This document shows positions 7,805 through 15,751 of a stretch of 64,000 nt of DNA, one piece after another (within the stretch, counting starts at the first letter, position 1; each line of letters opens with the position of its first letter). The stretch is from a bacterium (GTDB lineage Bacteria; Chloroflexota; Dormibacteria; Dormibacterales; Dormibacteraceae). The stretch lies in contig SCQL01000031.1 in NCBI GenBank assembly GCA_004299235.1, positions 124,001 to 188,000 of the forward strand. The letters are read 5' to 3'. The notes beneath the pieces were generated by a model. The model was given only the letters and a program-made list of their open reading frames with translations, made no database searches and had not been told where the DNA came from. Position numbers and translations under genes: made by a program.

Positions 7805-8494
7805 TTACGAGCCCCCCAGTCCGCACATCCTGAAAAAGCCGGCGCGCAGCTCGGGATCGGTATCGTATGCGCCCCGCCAGAAGCTCGTCCGGGTGCTGGA
7901 CTCCCGCTCGCGAACGCCGCGCATCTGGGTGCACAGATGGACGGCCTCCAGGTAAACAGCGACCCCGTGGGCCTGAAGGATCTCGTCCAGCGCCTCGACG
8001 ATCTGGTGGCCGATCCGTTCCTGGACCGTGAAGCGCCGGCCGAACAGCCGGACCAGCCGGGTCAGCTTGGAGATACCGATGATCCGCTCGTGGGCGATGT
8101 AGCCCACATAGGCATGTCCGAAGAAAGGCAGTGAATGGTGCTCGCACAAGGAGAAAAACGGAATCGGCCCCTCCACCACCTGGCTGATGCGGCAGTCGGG
8201 CTCGCCACGGCACTCGGTCGGGAAGGCGGTGACAAGCTTGGGGTCGCCTTCAAATCCCTCGGTGGCGTCGAACAGCGCCCGCAGGAAGCGCGTCGGCGTC
8301 CGCTCGGTTCCCGGCGTCTTGAGGTCGAGGCCCAGGGCGTGCAGAACCTCCGCCATGTAGCCCTCGAAGCGCTGCCACTGCTCTGGGGAAATCTCGCGGT
8401 GACGCAACCGCTCCCAGGCGGGCGCCTCATCCTCTTCGGCGGTGTCGTGCAGGCGCTCCAGCTGCCGGCCGGCGCCATCGGTTGGGCTCGTCAT
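7805..8494 (-). CDS. folE: GTP cyclohydrolase I
   Basis: 229 aa. Zinc and active-site motifs are present: FFSLCEHHSLPFFG (Cys and His) and HLCTQMRGVRE (second Cys), with SKLTRLVRLFGRRFTVQERIG between. It converts GTP to 7,8-dihydroneopterin triphosphate for folate or deazapurine synthesis. The first 60 residues are acidic and variable. Its start overlaps the stop of the small upstream gene by four bases (8491-8494), indicating coupled translation. No other folate gene is in the window. Confidence 0.93.
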   Translation of the reverse strand: MTSPTDGAGRQLERLHDTAEEDEAPAWERLRHREISPEQWQRFEGYMAEVLHALGLDLKTPGTERTPTRFLRALFDATEGFEGDPKLVTAFPTECRGEPDCRISQVVEGPIPFFSLCEHHSLPFFGHAYVGYIAHERIIGISKLTRLVRLFGRRFTVQERIGHQIVEALDEILQAHGVAVYLEAVHLCTQMRGVRERESSTRTSFWRGAYDTDPELRAGFFRMCGLGGS

Positions 8495-8868
8495 TCGTCC
8501 TCCGTTTCACCATACGCCCACTCCCAATCCGGTCCCGCCCTCATCGCCAGCAGCTGTTGCTGGACGTTGAACAGCTCATCCATCAAGCGCTGGGGAGTGC
8601 ACTTGGGGTCGATGCGGATCCCACATTCGCCGGGCATCGCCTGGCGGAGCGACCTGATGCGCGACGCCAGCGCGCCAGGAGCCGGCGCCTTGCCCTCCAG
8701 GTTCAGGTATTCGAGGGAACAGAGCATCGAATCGACCAGGGTGATCGCGCGGCTGAGTCGCTGGCGTGGCGCCTTCTGAAGCGTACGGAGCTTCGAGGTC
8801 TCCGCGATTTGCGCCACCGCCTGGGCGATCGGGCCGTTGATCGTGGATTTCTCCGATCGGCAGTCCAC
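8491..8868 (-). CDS. Hypothetical protein coupled to folE
   Basis: 125 aa starting at GTG 8868, with AGGTCAG upstream. It appears mostly helical; recognisable stretches include LSRAITLVDSMLCSLEYLNL and LMDELFNVQQQLLAMR. No membrane segment or catalytic motif is seen. Four-base overlap with folE suggests the products are made together, but I do not recognise the family. Confidence 0.6.
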   Translation of the reverse strand: MDCRSEKSTINGPIAQAVAQIAETSKLRTLQKAPRQRLSRAITLVDSMLCSLEYLNLEGKAPAPGALASRIRSLRQAMPGECGIRIDPKCTPQRLMDELFNVQQQLLAMRAGPDWEWAYGETEDE

Positions 8869-9204
8869 CTGACCTGCACCTCTACTTCACTGAATTCCGG
8901 CTCGACGACTCCGAGAAGGATGCAGTCCTTCGGACAGCCTGTCGCCGTACGGGAGGTTGGCCCCGACCTGCCTCGAATGAGGTAGTTCTCTGTGCTTCTC
9001 GCTGGGCCGAATCCGCTTGGCGCGAAAGAGCGGCAGGGGCGGGCTGGAAGATGCTCCAGCCCGCGACGAGCCCGCCTTCGCCCATGCCAACGGTGTCGAT
9101 CCAGCGGCGAGAGCATGCCTCGTTTGGGGGATGTGCTTCTGTTACGCGGGTACGGCGACACGGCGATCTCGTTGGGCCATGCTCGCCTTATGGAGCTTGA
9201 GAAC
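8869..9204. other. Intergenic region with a strong orphan hairpin
   Basis: No convincing gene: the frames crossing it are rich in Arg, Ser and Pro and lack ribosome-binding sites. It separates the folE unit from a rightward small gene. The one clear structure is the perfect stem-loop at 9039-9064. Divergent promoters must lie here but I cannot place them. Confidence 0.4.
9039..9064. repeat. Perfect 10-bp stem-loop
   Basis: GCGGGCTGGA, loop AGATGC, TCCAGCCCGC. No T-run follows on either strand, so it is not a standard intrinsic terminator. It could be part of a small RNA, a leader structure for the gene at 9205, or a repeat-family element. Confidence 0.6.
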
Positions 9205-9432
9205 ATGGCAATCACGACCGAGGCCGCCGGCGATGGAGCGCGGGCGCTCCTGCATGCGCAATTCGCGGCCAGCCTGGCCGATTCGCTCGCCGATCTGCTC
9301 AGCACGGTCTGGCAGTGCGAGCGTAACGCCGACAGGCTGCGCCTGACCTATGCCACGATCGCCCCGGCATCCTACGCCCTGGAGTGCGAATGCGCCTCGT
9401 GCGTCGATCGCCGCGAGCGCCAAGCCTCGTAA
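9205..9432 (+). CDS. Small hypothetical protein
   Basis: 75 aa. ATG 9205 has a GGAG nine bases upstream; in-frame ATGs at 9190 and further left lack one. The N-terminal part is helical (LLHAQFAASLADSLADLL), and the C-terminus holds a cysteine cluster (YALECECASCVDRR), with a further Cys in VWQCERN. The CxCxxC pattern could bind a metal. It lies 77 bp before transaldolase on the same strand. Confidence 0.5.
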   Translation: MAITTEAAGDGARALLHAQFAASLADSLADLLSTVWQCERNADRLRLTYATIAPASYALECECASCVDRRERQAS

Positions 9433-9509
9433 TGCCCCTGGTCCCCGAGTCCCGGTTTCGGAAGGGGCGTTGTCGAGTCCGGTAGCGGTAGCAATTGGGA
9501 GGTAACGTC

Positions 9510-10676
9510 ATGGCGACGGAAACAAGCGTCAAGAGCGGTCCAATCGCCCAGCTCAGGAACCTGGGCCAGAGCCTGTGGCTGGACAACATCCAGCGCCAGC
9601 TGATCACATCGGGCGAGCTCGCCAAGCTCCGAGACGAGGGCGTGACCGGAGTCACCTCCAACCCCACCATCTTCGAGAAGGCCGTCACCGGCTCCAGCGA
9701 CTACGACGAGGCGTTGGCACGCCTGGTCAGAGCCGGGCGGCAGCCACAGCAAATCCTGTGGGACCTGATGGTCGAGGACATCCAAGGCGCCGCCGACGTG
9801 TTCCGGCCGGTGTTCGACCGGACCGGCGGAGCGGACGGGTACGTGAGCATCGAGGTCCCCCCAGACGTTGCGTCAAGCACCCAGCGGACGATCGCGATGG
9901 CCGAGGAGCTGCGTGAGCGGTGCGGCCGGCCCAATGTGATGGTGAAGATCCCAGCCACGAGGGAAGGGATTCCGGCGATTGCGGACCAGATCGGCAAGGG
10001 CCACAACATCAACGTCACGCTCATCTTCGCCGTCGATCGCTACTCGGAGGTCGCCGAGGCCTTCCTGTCAGGGCTGGAGACGTTCAAGCATCGAGGAGGC
10101 GATCTCAGCACAGTGTCGAGCGTGGCGAGCTTCTTCGTGAGCCGGGTCGACACCAAGGTGGACGCCCTGCTGCAGGCGAGAATCCAGGCCGCCACCGACG
10201 TCGACCAGAGAAACGCGCTGGAGCGTCTGCGAGGCAGGGCAGGGATCGCCAACTCGAAGCGTGCATATCAGCGCTTCAAGGGATTTCATTCGGGAATGCG
10301 CTGGGATGCCCTCGCCAGAGCAGGCGCCCGCGTCCAGCGCTGTCTTTGGGCGAGCACCTCGACCAAGAACCCGATGTATCGCGACACGATGTACGTCGAG
10401 GAGCTGATCGGACCGGACACCATCAACACGTTGCCGAACAAGACCCTGGCAGCCTTCGCCGATCACGGCGTCGTCAGGCGAAGCCTGGATGAGGACGTGA
10501 AGGGATCGCGCCAATTGCTCAATCAGCTGGCCCGCCGGCGTATCGATCTCGACGCGGTGACCAGGGAGCTCGAGATCGAGGGTGTCAATCAGTTCGAGAA
10601 GTCGTATGAAAGCCTAACCGCCGTCCTCGATCAGTCCGCGCAATCGATCCGGCGAGCGAGGAACGGCAGCAGCTGA
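9510..10676 (+). CDS. tal: Transaldolase
   Basis: 388 aa, the length of the longer bacterial/actinobacterial-type transaldolases. Motifs: SLWLDNIQR, GVTGVTSNPTIFEKA, and the Schiff-base lysine in NVMVKIPAT; then STKNPMYRD and TLPNKTLAAFADHG. It moves a dihydroxyacetone unit between sugar phosphates in the non-oxidative pentose phosphate pathway. GGGAGG precedes ATG 9510 (an in-frame codon at 9495 is rejected because it lies before this site). It stands alone; no transketolase or G6PDH gene is adjacent. Confidence 0.94.
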   Translation: MATETSVKSGPIAQLRNLGQSLWLDNIQRQLITSGELAKLRDEGVTGVTSNPTIFEKAVTGSSDYDEALARLVRAGRQPQQILWDLMVEDIQGAADVFRPVFDRTGGADGYVSIEVPPDVASSTQRTIAMAEELRERCGRPNVMVKIPATREGIPAIADQIGKGHNINVTLIFAVDRYSEVAEAFLSGLETFKHRGGDLSTVSSVASFFVSRVDTKVDALLQARIQAATDVDQRNALERLRGRAGIANSKRAYQRFKGFHSGMRWDALARAGARVQRCLWASTSTKNPMYRDTMYVEELIGPDTINTLPNKTLAAFADHGVVRRSLDEDVKGSRQLLNQLARRRIDLDAVTRELEIEGVNQFEKSYESLTAVLDQSAQSIRRARNGSS

Positions 10677-10737
10677 GCGGCCCTCTCGTCCGGTAGCACG
10701 GGGAGACACAGCTCTGCGCTTCGCCACCCACCGCCAG

Positions 10738-12408
10738 TCAGCGCCTGGGCGGTCCCTGCGCCGGGGTCCTCCGGCGGGGCCGGAACCGGCCTTGGGTCGT
10801 GGCGGCGCCGGCCGCTCCGGCCGCGAGCGCGACGGCGATCAACGCGATCAACCATCGCGGGGTGACCGGGGGAGCCGATCCGAGGTTGTATTCGTAGACG
10901 CCGTCGCTGGTCGCCGCGACGAGTCGATCCCCGATACGCGCGACGTCCCAGGTCCCCTGCGGTAGTCCCGAGCCGAGGCTCGACCAGGAGCGAGCGCCGT
11001 CCGAGCTGAAGGCGACGCCACCCGGCACGACGGCAAACAGGCCCCCGGATGGTGGCGCCACCACCTCCGCCACGTGCGCGGCGTGGCCAGCGCCGTGGCT
11101 GTGGCCCGGCAGGCCGGACCCGGCGCGCCGCCAGGAGGCGCCGTCGTAGACGCTGACGCCGAGGCTGAAGGAGGTCGCGACCAGATAGTTCGCGTTCGCG
11201 GTCAGCGACACCACGCCGAGCTCATCCAGCACCCGCGTCCAGGTCCCGCCGGCGGCGTCCCAGCGGTAGACGCCACTGAGATCGCTCGCGTAGGGCACGT
11301 CCCGATAGAAGGCGATGGCATACGCGCCGTTCGGCTCCCGCAGCCCGGACGACTCATTCGTCCAGCCGTGGCCGAGCACCCACGCAAACCAGATGCCCGA
11401 ACCCGTGGCCACCCAACGCTCGTACGGATTGCGCGGATCGACGGCGACGGCCCGGACCTCGCCACCTGGAAAATGGTCTTGGGTGAGCGGCGCGGTCGCA
11501 TCGGTGGTGGTGAACAGGCCGGTGCTGGACCCCGCATAGATCGCGACCGGGCCGGAAGGCAGGGTCAGCGCCGAGATCGCGCCCGCCGGGACCAAATGCT
11601 CCGAATGTCCGCCTGGGGCTGCGGTCTGGGCGCCGGGCGCACCGTGGCTGTCGGCGCCTGACGGCCCAAGAAGATCAAGGGGATGCCATCGCCGCCCGGC
11701 GGAGTCGCCGACGTAGACGCCATCCCCGGCCGCCACCAGGTGCGCCCCATCGGGAGTGGACCCGATGCGGTCCAGCAGGACACCCTGCAGCCCGGCAGGC
11801 TGCCAGGCCCCGCCGGCGAGAGCCTGGGTCGCCGGCGCCACGGCGCGGGGAAACGGCAGCCAGAACACCGCCGGCAGCGCCGCCAGGGCGATGCCGGCCC
11901 ACAGGACCGAGCGGCTCCGGCCGGGACGTGTCCGCGAGAGGCGAGCGACGGCGCGGCGCCGATGGTGGAGAACGTGAAGCGTCGTCGGGACGAGCGACCA
12001 GACCGACGTCATCAGGTGCGCCTGGACGAGCGCTTCCCGCCAGCTCGCCCCCAGGGGCAGGATCGCGGCGAACCCGGTGAGGAAGACGGACGGGTAGAGG
12101 ATGACGAGGCTCAGGCTCACCCACCGCTGCCACAGCGTGAGGCTCGGCGCCGCGGCCACCTTGCGCTTGAATCCGACGCTCCAGACCTTCAGGGCGAAGA
12201 AGGCCGCCGCGGCGACGCCGACGTAGATGTGGACGCCGTCTATGAGTGCCAGGCGGACCGGCGAGGGAAGGCCGGCCCGCGAGGTGACGTACAGAAGGCC
12301 GGTGCCCCAGGTGATCCCGACAAGGACCACCAGCCCGATGCCCAGCGCGGCCAGCGACAGCGACGCCGGCCGCGAGCGGGGCGCAGGCAGGGCGGAGACG
12401 GCCGCCAA
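10738..12408 (-). CDS. b561-like membrane domain fused to an extracytoplasmic beta-propeller
   Basis: 556 aa in three parts. Residues about 15-185 hold four or five membrane helices with histidines placed as in cytochrome b561/DUF4405-type haem proteins (IDGVHIYVG; QAHLMTSV; TTLHVLHHRR). Residues about 195-520 form a beta-propeller of BNR/sortilin-like repeats (DGVYVGDSAGRRWHPL, TGLFTTTDA, GVYRWDAAGGTWTR, VAFSSDGARSWSSL) with His-rich loops (HSHGAGHAAH). A final helix (about 525-543) and an Arg-rich tail follow. Start is TTG 12408. It is the last gene of a set with a two-helix protein (5-bp gap) and a cupredoxin lipoprotein, so an electron-transfer or redox-sensing role at the membrane is likely. 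Haem binding is inferred, not proven. Confidence 0.6.
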   Translation of the reverse strand: MAAVSALPAPRSRPASLSLAALGIGLVVLVGITWGTGLLYVTSRAGLPSPVRLALIDGVHIYVGVAAAAFFALKVWSVGFKRKVAAAPSLTLWQRWVSLSLVILYPSVFLTGFAAILPLGASWREALVQAHLMTSVWSLVPTTLHVLHHRRRAVARLSRTRPGRSRSVLWAGIALAALPAVFWLPFPRAVAPATQALAGGAWQPAGLQGVLLDRIGSTPDGAHLVAAGDGVYVGDSAGRRWHPLDLLGPSGADSHGAPGAQTAAPGGHSEHLVPAGAISALTLPSGPVAIYAGSSTGLFTTTDATAPLTQDHFPGGEVRAVAVDPRNPYERWVATGSGIWFAWVLGHGWTNESSGLREPNGAYAIAFYRDVPYASDLSGVYRWDAAGGTWTRVLDELGVVSLTANANYLVATSFSLGVSVYDGASWRRAGSGLPGHSHGAGHAAHVAEVVAPPSGGLFAVVPGGVAFSSDGARSWSSLGSGLPQGTWDVARIGDRLVAATSDGVYEYNLGSAPPVTPRWLIALIAVALAAGAAGAATTQGRFRPRRRTPAQGPPRR

Positions 12409-12413
12409 TTTGC

Positions 12414-12614
12414 CTAAGCGCGCACCTGGCTCATGCGCCGAAGGCCCGCAAGGGCGAGCCCCGCGCCCAGGCCGCCGCCGAAGATGAGCCCGTGCTGGAT
12501 CCAGTGGACCACTGCGATCGTGTCCGCTGGGCCGTCAAGCATGAATTGGGCGATCAGCACGGTCAGCATGGCGACCGCAAATCCGATGACGGGCCAGCTG
12601 TTGCGACCCGGCAT
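12414..12614 (-). CDS. Small two-helix membrane protein with a HWIQH motif
   Basis: 66 aa. Two membrane segments (VIGFAVAMLTVLIAQFML and LIFGGGLGAGLALAGL) are joined by a short loop holding HWIQH. Start ATG 12614 overlaps the cupredoxin stop (TGATG), so translation is coupled. The two His residues at the membrane face could ligate a metal or haem together with the neighbouring b561-like protein. No known family. Confidence 0.65.
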   Translation of the reverse strand: MPGRNSWPVIGFAVAMLTVLIAQFMLDGPADTIAVVHWIQHGLIFGGGLGAGLALAGLRRMSQVRA

Positions 12615-13066
12615 CAGCTCACCACCAGGGTGCCGACCATGCCCAGCGCCTCATGTCCAGCGTAGGCACAGAAGAACGTGTAGCTGCCGGCCGCCAGCGT
12701 GGCCGTGAACGTGTCGGATTGGCCGGGGTCCAGGTCCTTTGAGTGGGCGATGATCTTGCTGCTCGAGTCGAGCGCGCCCTGCGGCGTCCTGATGTCGAAG
12801 TTGTGCGGGGTCTTGCCGTCGTTGGTGACGTGGAAGGTGACCTGGCCCGCAGGCAGGCTGAGCTTGGCCGGGGCGATGGAGAAGTCGAGGAGACTGACGT
12901 GGACGGCGCCTGCCGGTGCGGATGGATTGGCGGCTGCGGCGGATGGACTGGTGGCTGCGGCGGATGGACTGGCGTCCCCGGTCGGGGTCGCCGCACCGCA
13001 GGCGCCGACCAGCAACGCGACCACCAGCAACTGCAATAGACGACGAAGCGCGATCAACATTTTCAT
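12614..13066 (-). CDS. Cupredoxin (plastocyanin-like) lipoprotein
   Basis: 150 aa. A signal peptide ends in the lipobox LLVGAC; a Ser/Ala/Pro linker of three 7-residue repeats follows; then a cupredoxin domain. Type-1 copper ligands are present: His in TPHNF and the C-x4-H-x4-M group FCAYAGHEALGM. It should carry single electrons or store copper on the outer face of the membrane. It is the first gene of the tightly packed group leading to the b561/propeller protein, its probable redox partner. The lipoprotein gene upstream is separated by 69 bp containing a strong hairpin. Confidence 0.85.
   Translation of the reverse strand: MKMLIALRRLLQLLVVALLVGACGAATPTGDASPSAAATSPSAAAANPSAPAGAVHVSLLDFSIAPAKLSLPAGQVTFHVTNDGKTPHNFDIRTPQGALDSSSKIIAHSKDLDPGQSDTFTATLAAGSYTFFCAYAGHEALGMVGTLVVS
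12918..12980. repeat. Three tandem 21-bp units in the cupredoxin linker
   Basis: Units start at 12918, 12939 and 12960, each beginning GCGGATGGA(C/T)TGG. The first two differ at only two positions; the third diverges at its end. They encode 7-residue Ser-Pro-Ser-Ala-like units between the lipid anchor and the copper domain, so copy number would set linker length. Confidence 0.75.
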
Positions 13067-13088
13067 TCAACCTCTGGGTGAAGGTGTT

Positions 13089-13117
13089 GGCGGCCCGGGC
13101 TCGAAGCCCGAGCCGCC
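13089..13117 (-). terminator. Strong hairpin between lipoprotein and cupredoxin genes
   Basis: A 13-bp stem with one mismatch (GGCGGCCCGGGCT / AGCCCGAGCCGCC) and a CGA loop lies 18 bp after the lipoprotein stop. There is no U-run, so it may act as a partial terminator, an RNA-stability element or an attenuator that lowers expression of the downstream redox genes. Confidence 0.45.
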
Positions 13118-13135
13118 GATTGGGGGGAAGGAGTC

Positions 13136-14359
13136 TTACGAGGTGAACTTGGCCGGGAACTTCTTCACGAATGCGTCAGCCAGCGGGTCCGAGATGCTCT
13201 GCATGTCGTGGGCCGCGGTGCGGTCGTCGGTCGAGGCCTTGGCGAAGTCCTTGGCCCCCTGGTCGTCGACGATGGCCGCGGTGGTGGCGACATGGGTGGT
13301 CAAGAGACCGCTGAGCGCGTCCTGCGGAATGCCGGTGGCGCCCGCGAGGAAGGCGGCGAACGGTGTGATGAACTTGGCCTTCAGGTTGTCAGCGGCCGCG
13401 CCCTTCTTGGCGGAGTCCTTGGTCGCGACGCCGATGGTGTAGTCGACGAAGAAGCCGTTGTGGGCGCTCCACATGGCGTTGAACTGGTTCTGGGCGTCCG
13501 TCCCGTACAGCGAGCCGACCGCGGCGCCGATGTCGGTGCCGTTCGTGTTCAGAGCCGTCGAGGCAGCCACGAACTCGGGGTCGGTGGCGCCGTAGCGGAG
13601 CGCAGCGCTGGTGGCCATGCTCGCCAGGTACATGTGCTCCTGGAAGAGCTCATTCAGGCTGACACGCAGCTGGACGGCGCTGTTGGTGGCGTTGCCCGGA
13701 AACTTGGCGGGCAGCTTGGTTGAGATCGCACCGGCGAGCGCATCGCCGATCTTGTACACCTGCGCGTAGGCGGCGCGAAGGTCGGCGTAGGCCTTGGTGT
13801 AGTTCTTCGCCCCCTGGTCGTCAACCACCGCCGCGGTATCGACGACGTGCGTGGTGAGGACGTCCGTCAGCGCGCTCTCGGGCAAGCCCGTCGGCCCGGC
13901 GAGGAAGGCGGCGAACGGTGCGATGAACTTGGTCTTGAGGTTGGCGACCGCCTGGCTCTTCTTGGCCGCGTCGTTGGAGGCGACACCGACCGTGTAATCG
14001 ACAAAGAAGCCGTTGTGGGCGCTCCACAGGGCGTTGAACTGGTTCTGGGCGTCGGTCCCGTAGGCGGCTCCGATGAGAGCGCCGATGTCGGTTCCGTTCG
14101 TCCCGAGCAAATCCCCATAGGCCTTGAACTCGGGGTCACCGACCCCACCGCGGAGCGCCGCATCGGTCGCCTTGGCGGCAAGGAACATGTGCTCGCCCAG
14201 CAGGTTGTCGAGCCCAACCCGGAGATCGGCCGCCTTAGAGTCGGCCGAAACCGACGCGGGGCTCGAAGAGCTCGGCGTACTGGAGGCGCCGCCACTTCCG
14301 CAGGCCAGGGTCATGAAAACGGCCGCAACCCCTACGGCCAGGACCTTGAAGATTCTCAA
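13136..14359 (-). CDS. Lipoprotein with two tandem copies of a His-containing helical domain
   Basis: 407 aa. TTG 14359 is chosen because AAGGAG lies seven bases upstream and the product then begins with a clean signal peptide ending in the lipobox MTLACG. Two repeats of about 165 residues follow. Each contains EHM(F/Y)LA near its start, NGTDIGA, YGTDAQNQFNA(L/M)WSAHNGFFVDYT, and LTTHV...DDQGAK. The three conserved His per repeat (EHM, SAHN, TTHV) suggest metal-binding helical bundles. The 'NxxDIGxxxxxYYGxxAxNxxxxLxxxH' pattern recalls a poorly characterised short helical family common in Firmicutes; this is recollection. Context points to a redox or metal role outside the membrane. Confidence 0.7.
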   Translation of the reverse strand: MRIFKVLAVGVAAVFMTLACGSGGASSTPSSSSPASVSADSKAADLRVGLDNLLGEHMFLAAKATDAALRGGVGDPEFKAYGDLLGTNGTDIGALIGAAYGTDAQNQFNALWSAHNGFFVDYTVGVASNDAAKKSQAVANLKTKFIAPFAAFLAGPTGLPESALTDVLTTHVVDTAAVVDDQGAKNYTKAYADLRAAYAQVYKIGDALAGAISTKLPAKFPGNATNSAVQLRVSLNELFQEHMYLASMATSAALRYGATDPEFVAASTALNTNGTDIGAAVGSLYGTDAQNQFNAMWSAHNGFFVDYTIGVATKDSAKKGAAADNLKAKFITPFAAFLAGATGIPQDALSGLLTTHVATTAAIVDDQGAKDFAKASTDDRTAAHDMQSISDPLADAFVKKFPAKFTS

Positions 14360-14489
14360 GTCGCTTCTCCTTACAAACAGATGGGTGATGATGACTGCGA
14401 TCCACTTTGGGCCGCCAACGGCACCGCTGTCGACGTACTGGCGGGTGTGGTTTGGCACCCTCAACTGAGGTACGTCGCCGGCGCCGGGA

Positions 14490-15194
14490 TCACTCCATCC
14501 GCACGGGAGCTGTGTCAGGGTCGATCAGGCCGAGCTCCGTAGCCCGCACAACGGCCTGCAGCTTGGTGTGGACCTCGAGCTTGGCCAGGATGTTGCGAAC
14601 ATGGCTGCGCACGGTCCCGTACTCGATCTCGAGCGCTTCGGCCAGCTCGTGGTTGCTCAGGCCGCGCGATATCAAACGCATGATGTCTCGTTCCCTCGCC
14701 GTCAAAGTGTCGACGAGGTGGGTCTGTTCGCCCTTCTCTTTGATCAGCTGAACCAGCACCGCTGGTGAGATCAGCATCTCGCCCGCGGCCACTCGCCGGA
14801 CCGCGGCGGCCAGAGTGGCGGCCGCCTGTGACTTCAGGACATAACCTCTGGCTCCAGCCTGAATGGCCGCCATCAACGCGGCCGGACTGTCGACGGCGCT
14901 CAAGAAGAGCACTGGGAGGCGAGGCCGGCTTCGCCGGATCGCCGCGGCGGCCTCCGCCCCGTTGCCATCAGGCAGCCTGAAGTCTGCGATCAGAACATCG
15001 ATCTTGGTCTCCGGCGGCAGTGCCGCCGCCTCGTGAACCGTACCCACGATTCCGATGACGCTGATGTCCGGTTCCTGGCTGAAGAGGAACTCGAGGCCGG
15101 CGGCCAGGACCGGGTGGTCTTCAATGATGAGAAGACGCAGAGTGCGCGTCGCCGGGGCGGCGGCGGCAGCGGGGCGAGCGATTGTGTTCTCCAT
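14490..15194 (-). CDS. NarL/LuxR-family response regulator (paralogue)
   Basis: 234 aa. ATG 15194 has GGAGGT upstream. An Ala-rich N-terminus precedes the receiver domain (LRLLIIEDHPVLAAG; phospho-acceptor Asp in LIADFRLPDG; Lys in YVLKSQ), then the LuxR HTH (TLTARERDIMRLISRGLSNHELAEAL). No kinase gene is adjacent. Sequence closeness to the regulator at 6393 suggests it may be served by the GAF kinase at 4623. It is 130 bp upstream of the helical lipoprotein on the same strand, making it the likely regulator of the redox cluster, and diverges from the PTS operon. Confidence 0.85.
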   Translation of the reverse strand: MENTIARPAAAAAPATRTLRLLIIEDHPVLAAGLEFLFSQEPDISVIGIVGTVHEAAALPPETKIDVLIADFRLPDGNGAEAAAAIRRSRPRLPVLFLSAVDSPAALMAAIQAGARGYVLKSQAAATLAAAVRRVAAGEMLISPAVLVQLIKEKGEQTHLVDTLTARERDIMRLISRGLSNHELAEALEIEYGTVRSHVRNILAKLEVHTKLQAVVRATELGLIDPDTAPVRME

Positions 15195-15414
15195 AGAGCT
15201 GGGCACCTCCGGTTGATCTTCCGCGGCAGGTTGTCCGCACCCTCCACATTGATCCCGGCATCCGGCGATGTCCACGTACTACCGGCGCGGACCTGCTCCC
15301 CCCCAACTGAGGTGGTCCGGTAGAGGGGCTCTGGCCTCAGGACCGCCATGCCTCATATGTGGGAGTCCCATTTGTGCCCGGGGTACGGCGACGGCGAGAA
15401 GGGCCGGCCAGACA

Positions 15415-15747
15415 ATGGACGCAAATGCCTACGCAAAAACTTCGAGCACGACGGCGCCGATGAAGATCCTTGCTGTTTGCGGCATGGGACTGGGGAGCAG
15501 CATGGTGCTGAAGCTGACGCTCGGCAAAGTTCTCGCGGAGCTGAAACTCAAGGCGGACGTCGAGGTCACTGACATCAGTAGCGCCAAATCTCAATCGGCC
15601 GATCTGATCGTCACCTCGGCCGAGCTGGCACAACGCCTGAGCGACAGCCGCGTTCCCATCATCGCGATCAAGAACTACGTCGACAGAAAAGAGATGAAAG
15701 AGAAGCTCTTGGCCGTCCTTGATCACGACCAAGTCAAGGAGGGTTGA
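15415..15747 (+). CDS. PTS EIIB component, ascorbate/Ula-like
   Basis: 110 aa. The phospho-cysteine lies in the P-loop LAVCGMGLGSS, as in EIIB proteins of the ascorbate (Ula) and galactitol families. It passes phosphate from EIIA to the incoming sugar at EIIC. ATG 15415 has GAAGGG upstream; ATG 15460 would give a form starting MKILAVCG and is the alternative. First gene of a five-gene PTS operon. The sugar is not known, because no ulaD/E/F-type enzyme is next to it. Confidence 0.82.
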   Translation: MDANAYAKTSSTTAPMKILAVCGMGLGSSMVLKLTLGKVLAELKLKADVEVTDISSAKSQSADLIVTSAELAQRLSDSRVPIIAIKNYVDRKEMKEKLLAVLDHDQVKEG

Positions 15748-15751
15748 ACCC

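Noticed and set aside
12918-12980. A CRISPR-like repeat
   Set aside because: The units are contiguous and in frame inside the cupredoxin linker, with no spacers; no CRISPR array or cas gene is seen in the window.
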